Shown piece after piece: positions 44,801 to 56,809 of a stretch of 64,000 bases of DNA. How positions within the stretch are numbered: the stretch's first letter is position 1; each line of letters begins with the position of its first letter. A program made the translations under genes and the position numbers. Below the pieces are notes generated by a model, which worked only from the letters and a program-made list of their open reading frames with translations, did not search any database and had not been told where the DNA came from. The stretch lies in the NCBI GenBank assembly GCA_021613535.1, contig CP075493.1:16864001-16928000 (forward strand), given 5' to 3'. The DNA comes from Adineta vaga (taxonomy: Eukaryota > Rotifera).

Positions 44801-47800
44801 GACTAAAACATCTCTTCTTTGTTTACTTTACAAAGGCTCAAGACGCAAGTGTGAATGAGAGGGATGTATGGGAGAAGACTGCATCAGATGAACAATCAAC
44901 TTATCATGTCGACGGTGACATTGAATTTGCTAATGTCAACTTTATATATCCATCTCGAAAAGATACGCCAGTTCTGCGTGATCTCTCTCTAATTGCTCGT
45001 ACAGGTCAGACAACCGCTCTCGTTGGTCCAAGTGGATGTGGTAAATCTCTATATATAAAGAAGAATGTTTGTCTTTTCTTTGTATAGTTGTTCACTCTGA
45101 TAGCCAGCGTCACCAACCTTTCTCTGGTACTCCTCTAGGCCAAGAGGAAGATCGAGAAAAGGTTGGCACGACTGAAGCGAGTGGGAGTTAGATGAAATTG
45201 CACCTAGTTAAAAAAATTGTAACTGTTACCGATTTTTCAGAAACTTTGGAAAATTATGTAGTATTTTCAGAGTATTCATCTACTAATAACTTTTCGCGTT
45301 GGGTGTGGATCTGGCGCATAGAAATGCGCATAAGTAAAAAGAAAGACACTCACTTTCAACTGCCTAGTTGGGTTCTTAACCTAGAGATGGAGTGAAGTTG
45401 AATTAGTCTGGACTAGAGTTCGAATGAGATTTTTAAAATCGACACAGATTTAGAGCGAAGTCGGTGTAGTACATAATCGGAATAGTCAATCTCTGGTACG
45501 CACACCGGGACATGTTATCATGATAGATGGACAAATTTCAAGTACGTCTCCGTCTATATCTCTTGTCGCTTTCTATCATGTGAAATTTTCAGTAAGAAAG
45601 TTTCGTGACCAACATCGGGTACTTTCACTATTTTTTTCTAAAATAAAGATGTTTGTTATTTAGTTCATTGGTTTCTATATTTCATTCATAGGAAAGAGCA
45701 CATGTATGTCACTTCTTCTTCGTCACTATGACACTTCATCTGGTCGAATTACTATAAATGGTCGATCGATTGCAGACTACAATCTCAACCAACTTCGACA
45801 AAGCATTGGAGTTGTTAGTCAAGAACCAGTATGTTTATATTTTCTTTTAATGCCTCTTTCTCTCTCGCTACCACAATACTGCGATAGGTTTTGTTTGGTA
45901 TGAGCATTTATGAAAACATTCGTTTTGGTAGAATAAATGCAACAAGAGCAGAAATTGAAGAAGCAGCTCAACAAGCAAATGCCCATAATTTCATCATGCA
46001 ACTGCCTGATGTTTGCAATTAATATATATTTATCTTTATCTATAAATATATAATATTATTATTGTTTAGAAATATGAAACATCGGTTGGTGAATGTGGTG
46101 TACAATTGAGCGGTGGTGAAAAACAACGTATAGCATTAGCTCGTGCTCTTCTTAAACAGCCTACATTACTCCTATTGGATGAAGCAACAAGCTCACTTGA
46201 TACTATTAGCGAAAATATTGTCCAAGAAGCACTCGATCGAGCATGCAAAGGTAGAAAATTTCTTTCTTCAATTAACTTACTGATATATGACTGTTTGTAG
46301 GTCGTACTACTATTGTAATTGCTCATCGTTTAACTACGATTCAAAATGCTAATTACGTATATGTACTAGACAATGGTGGTGTTATTGAACAAGGCACACA
46401 TAATACATTGATGACTAAAGAAGGTGGTAAATATCAAGATATGGTTAAAAGACAACAGATAGGGAGAATAAATGCTACTAAAGATGACACATTGAATATG
46501 GAAAAGGTGATAGAAGAAGATAAAGAACAAATATGTATGTTGACATAACAGTAATAATCTTGATCTGTTCTAAGTTCTTTTTCTTAAATAGTGGAAAGGT
46601 CTCGTTTATTCAGCGACAGTCGAGCTGTGAATACAGATCACGTATAAATATGTCTCCAATTATTTTTCTAAATCTTTATCAATAATTGTTTTTCTAGAAA
46701 AATCCAACATTATCAAGTCGGCAATCCATTTTTACAAGAGTCTTGTCGATGAACAGTCCAGAATGGATCACTATCTTAATCGGCTGTATAGCTTGTCTAA
46801 TAATTGGAGCTGTTCAACCAATTTTTGCAGTTCTACTTACCAAGATGCTTAGCGTGAGTGATGCGTTTATATAAACATCGTTGAAAAACGATAGCGATTA
46901 TATATCTTTTAACGTCATCTTATTTATTATAAAGGCATTCAACGATTGTGTAAACCCTATAATACATCGTCAAGTATGGATTTCCAGTTTATACTTTTTA
47001 CTTTTGGGTATTGCTGTATGGTTTCTTCATTTTCTACAGGTAAGAATATTTATTCGAAACTTGATAGATAATCTTTTTACTTTTTTGTACAGTTTACGGC
47101 TTTTTCGATATCAGGAGCTAAATTAACTGAACGTATTCGTTTAAAAGCTTTTTCATGTCTTCTTCGCCAGGAAATTGCTTATTTCGATCGATCTGAAAAT
47201 AGTTGTGGTGCAATTTGTGCTCTTCTTTCTTCTAACGCGTCAGTCATCCAAGAAATAAGTGGTACAAGATTAGCAGTCATCTGTGAAGCTTTCGCACTGG
47301 TTTGCTTTGGTCTTATTTTTGGCTTTTATTTAAATTGGCATTTAATTATAATCAGTTTCATTCCTATTTTTATATTTGCTATTATAAGCTACCTACAGAT
47401 ACGCTCAGCTTCATGGTTGAAAGAACAATCTGATATTATTTTCGGACGTGCAAGCTCGGTAAGATCAGGTTTTTGCTTTAAAAAGAATTAATTTATCATG
47501 TACTGTTTAATAAACCGACCGCTCTAAATGCATTTTATCTTTCCGCTCATAGTTTGCTATTGAAGTCATTCACAATATGCGTACAGTAAAACAGTTATCA
47601 GTAGAAAAAGAAGTTTTACAACGATATTCACAATTCATTTATCAAATGTTTTCGTTAGTCTCTCGAATATTATTCTTAAATAAATCTTCAGTCAAATTTG
47701 TTTTTTTATAGAATTTCTTGGAAACCTACTCTACTATCTGCACTGACATATAGTTTTCTTTGTTCAATGGATTCGTTTATTATTGCACTGCTATGTTGGT

Positions 47801-49293
47801 GGGCTGTTAATCTCATTGAAAAGAATGAACTAGCGTTGAAAGATAGTATAATGTACTTCAGACGACAGCTGATAATCTGTATACAATGTTTTGTTGTGTT
47901 TCTATCTTCCTAGGGTTTTTGCTTTTGCTATTTTCTCGACACAATCACTACAAATCGTCGGAATGCTGTGAGATTATCACTTTCTCATTCGTCCTCAATT
48001 CTGTTGCCTTTCTTTTAGGTCTCAACGTATTGGTGCATCCTTAATGGCTGCTAAGAATTTTTTTGATTTATTCGATCGAACACCAACTATTGATAATTCT
48101 TCCATAAAAGGGCAAGAGTTGGTAAGAAAACGTTAGAGGGAAATTATTTTCTTTGTTTGTGCATTTACATTTGACATATAAAATGGATCATTTAGGACGA
48201 TTTTCGTGGTAGTATAGAATTCGATCAAGTCGAATTTGCCTATCCAGCTCGACCGACACATATTGTTCTTAACAAACTTCACTTGAATATCAAACCAGGT
48301 TAGAAAAAAAGTTCTCCCTTAAACCAATAGTTTTTCTTATTTTATTTCCTGATAAGGTCAACGTATAGCACTTGTTGGTATGTTTGAATAAGATTACACC
48401 TTTTAATCATTAATTACCCAACATAATCTATTTAGGTATATCTGGATGTGGAAAATCAACTATTATCCAATTGTTAGAGCGTTTCTATGATGCCACACAT
48501 GGTAAACTGGTTAGTATTTATCCGAATACAGTTTAAGTAATCATATGGAGGCTGTCAATTTTATTTAGCTTCTTGATGGTATTGATATTCGTGAATTGAA
48601 TATACAATGGATTCGTTCTTCTTTCGGTCTTGTCAGTCAAGAGCCAATTTTATTCGATCTAACAATTTCTGAAAATATAGCATATGGATTAGAAAATGTG
48701 CCAATGGAAGATATTATTAATGCCGCAGCTAAAGCCAACATACATGATTTTATTCAACAATTGCCTCAGGTAAGACAATATAAGATATCATTAGATGTCT
48801 AAAAATATTATTGTGTGATATGTTTAGGGCTATGAAACAAAAGTAGGGATGAAGGGTAGTTTTTTGTCAGGTGGTGAAAAACAACGTATTGCCATTGCTC
48901 GAGTTCTTCTTCGTCGACCCAAAGTATTGCTTTTAGATGAAGCCACAAGCGCCATGGATTCGCACAATGAACAAGTAAGTTGAATGTCCTGTTTATTTAT
49001 GAAGGTTTAAGGATGACACTTTATGTTTATTTTACTTCGAAATAGTAAAAATTAAGTACTAGCCTTACGAAGATTTTTTTCAATTATAGATTATACAACA
49101 AGCTCTTGAACATGCTCAAACAGAAGATCCTAGTCGAACATCACTTATTATTGCTCATCGTCTTTCAACTATTCAGTCATGTGATTTAATTTGTGTGCTT
49201 GATAAGGGACGTATCTTGGAAACGGGTACTCACACAGAATTGATTGAACAACGTGGAGCTTATTACAGAATGCTTGCTCAAGATAATTTATAA
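41873..49293 (+). CDS. P-glycoprotein-type ABC transporter (ABCB), 28 exons, complete
   Basis: Exons: 41873-41964, 42052-42133, 42188-42452, 42524-42639, 43897-43952, 44009-44180, 44230-44354, 44415-44595, 44657-44770, 44836-45040, 45692-45828, 45888-46010, 46070-46250, 46301-46534, 46592-46641, 46698-46853, 46935-47039, 47093-47458, 47553-47653, 47712-47852, 47914-47967, 48019-48121, 48196-48298, 48357-48377, 48436-48509, 48569-48769, 48828-48974, 49090-49293. All are GT-AG and the summed 3909 nt gives 1302 aa, close to human P-glycoprotein. Architecture is TMD-NBD-TMD-NBD. NBD1 has Walker [11 protein letters not shown]-loop [21 protein letters not shown] and IAHRL; NBD2 has [30 protein letters not shown] and IAHRLS. 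All ATPase motifs are intact, so an ATP-driven plasma-membrane exporter of hydrophobic compounds is expected. AATAAA at 49388-49393 is a likely polyadenylation signal. The substrate is unknown. Confidence 0.93.
42640..43896. other. Oversized intron 4 of the ABC gene with an inserted element
   Basis: Most introns in the gene are 50-90 nt; this one is 1257 nt. GATGACCCAGGAT..GTTACTCTCAG near 42697 is mirrored by the complement CTGAGGGTAAC..ATCCTGGGTCAC near 43616-43643, marking imperfect inverted termini of an element of about 950 bp. The interior has C-rich CACCCTC/CACTCAC runs (about 42950-43350) and no transposase. Confidence 0.65.
45041..45691. other. Intron 10 of the ABC gene, splitting Walker A of NBD1
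   Basis: The 651-nt intron interrupts the codon for the glycine just before the Walker A lysine. Its first bases (GTAAATCT) happen to encode Lys-Ser if unspliced, so the read-through frame mimics GKS before stopping at 45087. The interior holds an imperfect hairpin (CCAACCTTTCTC near 45113, mirrored near 45155) and no gene. Confidence 0.75.
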
Positions 49294-52200
49294 TACTATC
49301 AACTGAACTATTTTGAAAAAGCAAAAAAATATATTGTCCAACATTTAGTAGAACTTTACCTAAATGGTCTGTCAAAAGATATATAGAAATAAATTACAAC
49401 TTTATTTTGTCTTTATACTATATGTAAAAGTGTAGTATCTCGAGTTTCTCTTTATCAATCCCCATGTTTTTCTTGCGTATCAGACTCCTCTTACTAGTCC
49501 TCACTACTACACAGAATGATTCAGGAGTTTATGTCTGACAGATCGTGAGATTTTATACGAGCAAAGTTTAAAAGACTGAATTTTATTGTCGCTCATTAAC
49601 TCTCTCACTATGGATAATCCAGATATAAGGTATATAAGTTTTCCGATGTATTAAAATTCATAGAATCATATTTGCCATGTTTCTTGAACGCATACAACAG
49701 GCTCTCGTTAGTTTGTTCTTTGTCACAGGTTCTTGTACTTTAATAATCAACACTGCATAACAAATAGCATACCACTAGAGATAGGCGCGGTTCGTTCTTT
49801 TCGAAATTTAAACCGAACCGAACGTAAACTGAGAGAAATTTGACGAACGTTGAAAAGGACAAAACCTAATTGATGAATTCCAAAACCCAACCGAATCAAA
49901 ACCGATATTATTTTTAAAATCTCAGCCTGAACCGACTAAACCAAACCGATTCCGAAATGTTTTTAAAGTTCTATTAGTGATAAATAAAATCATTTAACAT
50001 CTATTTCAAATTCGATGGTGTTATTTATAACATTAACTTCGATTGTAAATAGATCCAAGTTTTCTTCAATTCGTATTGGTTTTTATCTCATTCATATTCG
50101 AAATAGTCATGTTCATGTCAATATAAATATATCGCGCAAAAGACAAATAACGAAGTACATAAACATATAAACGCAAAAACAGAATAACAGTAGCGTATTT
50201 CAAAAGATCTAAGAAATATGAATATCGATCGTTTTCGTCTGCTTTAGATATTCGTTTTATTATATTTATTAAATAACTTTGAAAAACTAAATCTATACCT
50301 AAGTTATAATTGGTTTAGGCTTCATACAGATTACACGATAAAAACAAACGTAGAAAAATATACCTTTAAAACGTTTATAAACGTGCAACGTATAACAAAC
50401 CCTTTTCCTCCGTTTATTAGATTTCCATAAAGCGTTAAATGAAGGATTCAAAAAGAGAATATGGAAACATTCATGAGCATAAAAATATCACAGATGTAGG
50501 GTTTCTTAAAGGGATTATTATATGTTGGAATTTCAAAAACCCATTATAACCGTTTATACATCAAATAGACCGTATATTAAAGTCCTCAAACAATCCAATC
50601 GGAAGGACATATGAAGACGAAATACCCTATCATGTTGTTGAGATAACCATATATGAAAAAGTTTATCAGCACAACAGCAGCAACTCTAAAAAGGATTTAT
50701 AAAGACATAGAGTATAAAGTATATTAGCCGTAAATATTCGTCGTCCGGTAGATGATTAAGTTGAAGAGTCGATGATTTCGGATGAAAAATACTAATGAAG
50801 GTACATGAAGTGGTAGAATCGAAGATAAGTTCAAGTCACAAATATCGATGAGAGAAGGGTGTGGGTGAGTGTTGATGGATGCAAGTCATTGTCTCTATAT
50901 TCACTCACACTCTCAAATAAACATATCGATGTTCATCAAACATTATTTTTTAAATAAGAAGAAAAATTTGATCAAGATTAGTCTCTGTTTTTGTTGACAG
51001 AACTCTTCCGAAGAATTGATCAATCATTTCATTGAAAATAAAGAATATATAAGTATTTCAAGAGTAATTAAAATATCTTTATTATGAATATTATTGATTC
51101 CAAAAATAGTTATTAATAAGAACCGAATGATTACATATGATAAAATAAATGTAAATGTCTAATTAAACGAATTCTTTACAACAAGATTTATTCATAGATT
51201 TCACTTTTGACTTCTCAAAGAAGCGGTTTAAATTTCAATTTCATTTTTCTATTTGATCTAAATTTAGTTTATTAATTTCGAATTACGGAATTTGACATTA
51301 CATACAATCATTGTATAAAACCTTCGTAGAAAATTATTTTAAATGTGAAGATTCTAATGTAGCATATCTCTAACATAATTTTACATTTTATTTCTTAAAA
51401 ACTCTAAAATCTTGAAAAATAGTTTTTTTTTGAGAATTGAAACTTTAAAACAACATCTTGACCATTAGACCTATCTATACTTATTATCTTTGAATAATAT
51501 ATCTCGTGAATTCGTAAGTTTCTAAGTCGAACTGAAATATAGTATGACAATTGAAAACGTCTACGTCTTATAAGCTCTTATAGAAATATACCATTACATA
51601 AGAATATTTTAATGGAGATTATTTTCTGGATGAAACTGAGTGTACACTAAGGTTCACTAAATGCACACGTTTATGATAAAAAAACACATCAAATGAATGG
51701 AGTAGTAAAGAATATATTCAAAAGAGAGTAAATAAACGGAAGAATTCGTGTCAAATAACTGACTGGATTACAATATTGATGTTGAAATTTTTTCTTGAAA
51801 TCATCATTAAAACATAATAAATCTCCTTAACAAGGCATTAATTAATAAAGTCTTTCTATGATCATTTATAACTATGCTATTAATATAAAACATTTGTCGG
51901 ATACTTTAAAATCAAGACATTTTACTGAAGATGTAAAATGGGTGTAAAAAAATAAGATCGTTTACTCCAATCTTCAAATTAACGATTATTAAAAAAAATA
52001 CATAGACCATACATGTATATATATTTTTTTGTTTTTACTTTTGATTCATAGATTATATCCACGTGTATGAGGGAATAAAATCAATGGACGAAAAAGAACA
52101 GAAATAGTATGAGGAAATGTATTGACGCATTAATAAAGCAGAAACGAATAACATAAATAATATTTGTAATGTGGTCTTATACTGTACACCATGTGACAAA

Positions 52201-52581
52201 TGAAACGAAAAAATATATAATAAAATATGGTTATACACATAAAACAGGTATGATATAAAAATTAACGATTTGATTTCTCTAAATATCGCCAATGAATCTC
52301 ACATTAAGAAATTTAAATAATTTGATAAGAAATTTTATATCATCAAAACACATCATGGACTTTCCCCAATAGACATTTCATCCAGGTATTTTTCGCCAAC
52401 CATTGGGAATACATCACATGGATCTCGTCAATATACCATGGATTTCGGATAGTTTTTTGGACTTGAACTATCATCAAAATATGAAGAGAATAAATCTTTA
52501 TTAACTAGTCATATAGCAAATATTCGTTTATGCCGTGATCATGAACTTCATATATAATTTTAAATTTTGTTTACATCCCAA
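49294..52581. other. Long AT-rich intergenic stretch
   Basis: No gene was recognised. At about 49795-49960 there are repeated CCGAACC/AACCGA words. At 50857-50869 GGGTGTGGGTGAGTG is followed near 50901 by CACTCACACTCTC. The rest is AT-rich without clear structure. Confidence 0.4.
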
Positions 52582-53136
52582 ATGCCTGTTATGACTTGTG
52601 CTGCTGCACTGCGATCTCAGACAACGGTACTTAATAAAGCAATATCGAAGCCTGTATCTCGTGCAAAGATTCGAAAACATCAAGAAAAACAAAACAAACG
52701 ACTAATTACACAAGTACCTACAAGTGATCTTCAAACGATAATGTGTTTCGCTGTTGATCAACAACCTTTAACTACACGAGTTGAATCCGCAGCACAAGTA
52801 GATGGTCCTAATGATGAAATAAACAAACAAGTAGAAGACGTTGATATGTCACTCAAAAGTTTGTTTTTTGAAAAACATTTCGCTTTGTCTACTATTGGTG
52901 CAGAGAAAATAACCGAACAAGATATGGAAAAACCAACATCATCTACTAAAGAACAACTAAAAGAAGGGGAGAGAGAGAGAAAGAGAAAGGCATGTGATGT
53001 TGTAACAGACGAAGCGAGTTATACGGTCTATAAGGAAAAAGGACGATTAAGAAAACAAAATATCAAAAGAAGCATGGAAAGAAGAATTTATTATGAGATG
53101 GACACGACAAAATATGTCAGGCAGCTGAAACCTTAA
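52582..53136 (+). CDS. Hypothetical basic, probably nuclear protein
   Basis: The frame from ATG 52582 gives 184 aa; an upstream TTG at 52567 is also in frame but ATG is preferred. It is rich in Lys, Arg, Gln and Glu, with basic clusters (AKIRKHQEKQNKR near the start; ERERKRKACD and KEKGRLRKQNIKRSMERR near the end) that could be nuclear-localisation or nucleic-acid-binding signals. No membrane segment, signal peptide or known domain was recognised. It could be one exon of a larger gene, since the stop falls 9 nt before a repeat element begins. Codon use and the long open frame in AT-rich DNA support real coding. Confidence 0.5.
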   Translation: MPVMTCAAALRSQTTVLNKAISKPVSRAKIRKHQEKQNKRLITQVPTSDLQTIMCFAVDQQPLTTRVESAAQVDGPNDEINKQVEDVDMSLKSLFFEKHFALSTIGAEKITEQDMEKPTSSTKEQLKEGERERKRKACDVVTDEASYTVYKEKGRLRKQNIKRSMERRIYYEMDTTKYVRQLKP

Positions 53137-53144
53137 CACATAAT

Positions 53145-53430
53145 GATTCCCGTCCTTCTATTAGGAATGACGGTATGAACACAGTAACCCTTTTTATCAA
53201 CTGGCGAATATAAAATGACTCTCGTTCATGGGCGAATGTCCACTGTAATTTCGCCAATGGTTCTCGGGACTTTCGTCAATTGGCGAAACTCCACTGTATT
53301 TTCGCCAATATAACTTATGGAATTTCGTCAATTGGCGAGAGTCCATTGCACTTTCGCCAACGTATTACGTGACTTTCGTCATTGGCGAATATCCAGTTGG
53401 CGAAAGTCTTATTGGCGAAATTCGGGAATC
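53145..53430. mobile_element. Small element with 51-bp internal tandem units
   Basis: Ends are short inverted repeats GATTCCCG (53145-53152) and CGGGAATC (53423-53430). Inside, about three units of 49-52 bp start at 53231, 53282 and 53334. Each begins GGCGAA(A/T)(G/C)TCCA and contains the complementary TTTCGCCAA, so every unit can fold on itself. Non-coding. Confidence 0.7.
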
Positions 53431-54899
53431 CCTTTGATTTGACTTATTATATTAGACTTATTTTTATAAATTTAAATAGAAACAAATAATGTTCTATATA
53501 TTTTACAGTGTTAAAAAATCATATAAATCTTTAATTCTTCGCAATTAGTTTTAAGATTAATTAGATGACGATCAGATCGTATTTAATCTAATATTTTATC
53601 ATTATGTTGTTTTCTAACATAAAATTAAATTGATTTACAGAAAAATTTTTTCTTTAATAGAATACTTTAATTAGAATTTATTTATTAGAATTTTAAAGAT
53701 TGACGTAAGGTAATGAGAGAGGCACGTTTAAAGATCAGTTCGCCATCTTTGGAGCCAACTAATGTAACTAAGTATTTGTTTCAATATCTGAAGCATCTAT
53801 CTTCAAATGAAAGTACATCTGATAAATATGCAAATAAGAAATCATGATCATTTCAATAAAAGAGATGTTTTTTTTTCTAAAAACTCGAAAGGAATCGATC
53901 AAAACTAACCTCTGTCTGATTTTCAACAGTGATCTATGAATCAATTTTTTCCATCTTAACCTAGGTCAACTATGATATCCCAAATACTTGAATTATTTTT
54001 TCCATTTAATTTTACTCCCACCAATTGCAATGTCGAAAGACGCATAAACAAGGAACACGTGTACTTCATATAGAACGAGTCGTTTCACTTTTTATATATG
54101 GTGATATATAGATATTTGTTTCTTTCTATGAAAGTAAGAAATGAGTCAATATATCTTTTATCATAACAGAACAACAAAAGTAGCTCATCCTCATTTATTT
54201 TAAACCTTTAATGGGCGACTTTTATATAAAAAAGATGGAGAATGGGTAGGAAAAAACAGAAAGAAAAAGAGTGGTATATGTATGTACTACCACCCGTTAA
54301 AGCGTTAATCTATTGAATAATTATTATTTTTACAATTCTATCTTATGTGATAAAACTATTCAAAAAAGTTATCGATTGTGTACTACAATAAGTTGTGTTT
54401 TTCCTAAAAGACTTGAGTTTAAGATACTCTCAATACAAAGACAAGAATTCTATTTTTCTGAGTAAAGAACAGTCGTTAATTTTTCACTATTCAAGTATCA
54501 ATCATTTTATACTGAGATATTTCTTACATAGTTTTGAAATGTATTATTATTTAAAATAAATCTATGGAGATCGATGAACATAGATTATATCATGATGCCT
54601 TCGAATAAAAAAGTTCAGAATAATATAAATAAAAATTGAATAATGGAAATGAATAAATAATTATTAGTTTATGTTTAAATCGAATAGAAAGGAATTAATT
54701 TTGAAAAAATAACTATACTTATTTCTCTTCTTTATACAAAATTATCTGATAAATAATAAAATTATAGAGATTTAATTAAATTTTACTCACAAGGATTTTA
54801 GCAATAATCTTCACGAAGTTTCAACAAAAATTGTTTTTTGTTTGCGTTCATGTTTATTTTTTCTATTAAGTTTTTAGAATAAAAATATCATTGATATCA
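53431..54899. other. AT-rich intergenic, upstream of the JmjC gene
   Basis: No coding frame or repeat was recognised. It presumably includes the promoter of the downstream gene. Confidence 0.4.
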
Positions 54900-56040
54900 A
54901 TGGAAGTTCCAACTGTGCGAATAAAACAAAAAGATCTACAAAATTTTGTTAGTTTTGTCTATCAACATGAACAACAATTAAATCGATTTGGAGCAATTAA
55001 AATACAACTCAATAATGATTGTAAATTGGCTTTGAGGAAACGAAAGAAAACAATGTCATCTTTAATCACAAAACAAATTATAAAAAAGAATAAAGAAGAA
55101 CCTATTTATATTGTACAAAAAATGACTGATTATGACGAAATTATTTCACAAAGTTCATCAGCAATAGATGAAAGTACTTTTTGGTCTTCTTTATCTTGTA
55201 TTAACTCCAAAGAACAACGATCAACTAACAGTTCAATATTACACAATAAAAGTTATTTTTTACAAAAAATGTCTTCTTCACATTTCAATCTTAATCGTAT
55301 ACCTCAACAATCACTTCTTAAATTAGGTGGTAAAAAAGTAACAAGTCTATTTGTTCCGCATATAAGAAGATCTCATGGACCAGGTGCTATTTTTCCGTTA
55401 ACGTCTACGCCACATTATCTTTTCTCAGTTGATTACCATCATGAAGGTGGTGTTCATCATTGGTACATTATTCCAGCACATAAGAGAGAAACTTTAAGAA
55501 GAGCACTTAGTCAAGAAAATTACTCTGTCTGTCTTGAACATGGACAAATACTTGTTGATCCATTAGTACTAGACAAACATCATATTCCTTATTATCGAGT
55601 TATCCAACAGCCAAATGAATTTGTAGTTTTATCAGCCGGTACTCTAACACAAAGTTTCGCAGAAGATAGTAGTTGGCATGAATCAGTTGCTTTTGCTTTA
55701 CCCAGTTGGGTTGTAGAAGGTCATGCATATGCTTCTATTCCACCTTGTCACTGCCATGCCTCTCAAGAATATTTACTACAAGCCATTAATATGGATTTAT
55801 TTAGACCAGAACATATACAAAAATACATTACTTCGCATCTCAGTAGTATTGTTATCGACAACTTACTGACATCGAAAGGTTATCATTGTTTATATAATAG
55901 AGTTTTTCATACTATGTTATACATTTATAGATTTTTATGGTAGAGATGAAGTTACTAAAAAAACACCACATGGTACTGAAACGAAATTATTAAATGGTAT
56001 TTATAGATTTCAATTATCTAACATAACTAACAATGCTTGA
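54900..56040 (+). CDS. JmjN/JmjC-domain protein (KDM4-like), likely non-catalytic
   Basis: Exons 54900-55878 and 55931-56040 flank a 52-nt GT-AG intron and give 365 codons by the upstream TTG or 362 aa from ATG 54900; the ATG is preferred. Without splicing the frame would stop at 55943. Residues 1-45 (VPTVRIKQKDLQNF..GAIKIQ) resemble JmjN. Residues about 160-275 resemble JmjC: LFSVDYHHEGGVHHWYIIP aligns with the family's YSINYLH.G..K.WY, and SWHESVAFALPSW with the N.AEAVNFA..W block. Aligned by eye, the iron-binding His, Glu and second His fall on Thr168, Thr170 and Thr250, so histone demethylation is unlikely; a chromatin-binding pseudoenzyme role like JARID2 is plausible. A basic stretch (LALRKRKK) follows JmjN. 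No PHD or Tudor domain is present. Confidence 0.7.
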
Positions 56041-56809
56041 ATTAAATTTAAAAAGAAACTAACATTATTATCTAATTTGCTTTTGTTTTTTGGTCCGATC
56101 ATTATTTGTCAGGAATGTTAGTATATGTTTTCTATATATAAGTAAGGAAATCTTTGTCATCTACGATGTAAAGATAAAACAAGAAAGTGTCAAATAGATA
56201 CAACTGAGAATTTCATTCAAAGTTTTCATACCTCATGTAGAAAAGTCTGTTCTACAAATTTTTAGTCTATTTTCAAATTACGAAAGACTCTACATTGTGT
56301 TGATTAAGATACAGACAATTAAGAATCTGAAAAGTGTATAAGTTCATGTGGAACTTATTTCTGCTCGTAGAAATTTGAGGTATATGCTATCCTTTGTCAG
56401 AAACTTCCTTCGTTATATACTCTGAAATTAGGATCGACTCTCTTATAATACAGTAATTTTATAAAGTGAAAGAGAAGATTGAAAAGAAAACTATAGTCTG
56501 TGTGTGCCATATGAATAGGATGTAGAGCGATGAGTACTACGTATAAAGTCAATTACATATTTAAAGAATTATATAGGTTTCATTATTTGTCATCATATGA
56601 AATATGATTAAACAAAATGACTCGTCCATCATATATAGTATGTAAAAACTATGCCGTTCTTTTGACTCGAACTTATGAAGAAAATACTAGAATACTATAG
56701 AATCTTTCTTATACCATATCATAGCTTAACAGAATGTAACGAATTTGAGACTGTTTAAATTTCATTAATTTCCAATATAAATTTAGTTCCAACTCTGACA
56801 CCAACATTT
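56041..56809. other. Spacer between the JmjC and RRM genes
   Basis: No gene was recognised. An acceptor-like ATTTAG at 56781-56786 precedes the first RRM-gene exon, so an additional upstream exon or a 5'-UTR intron is possible. Confidence 0.4.
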
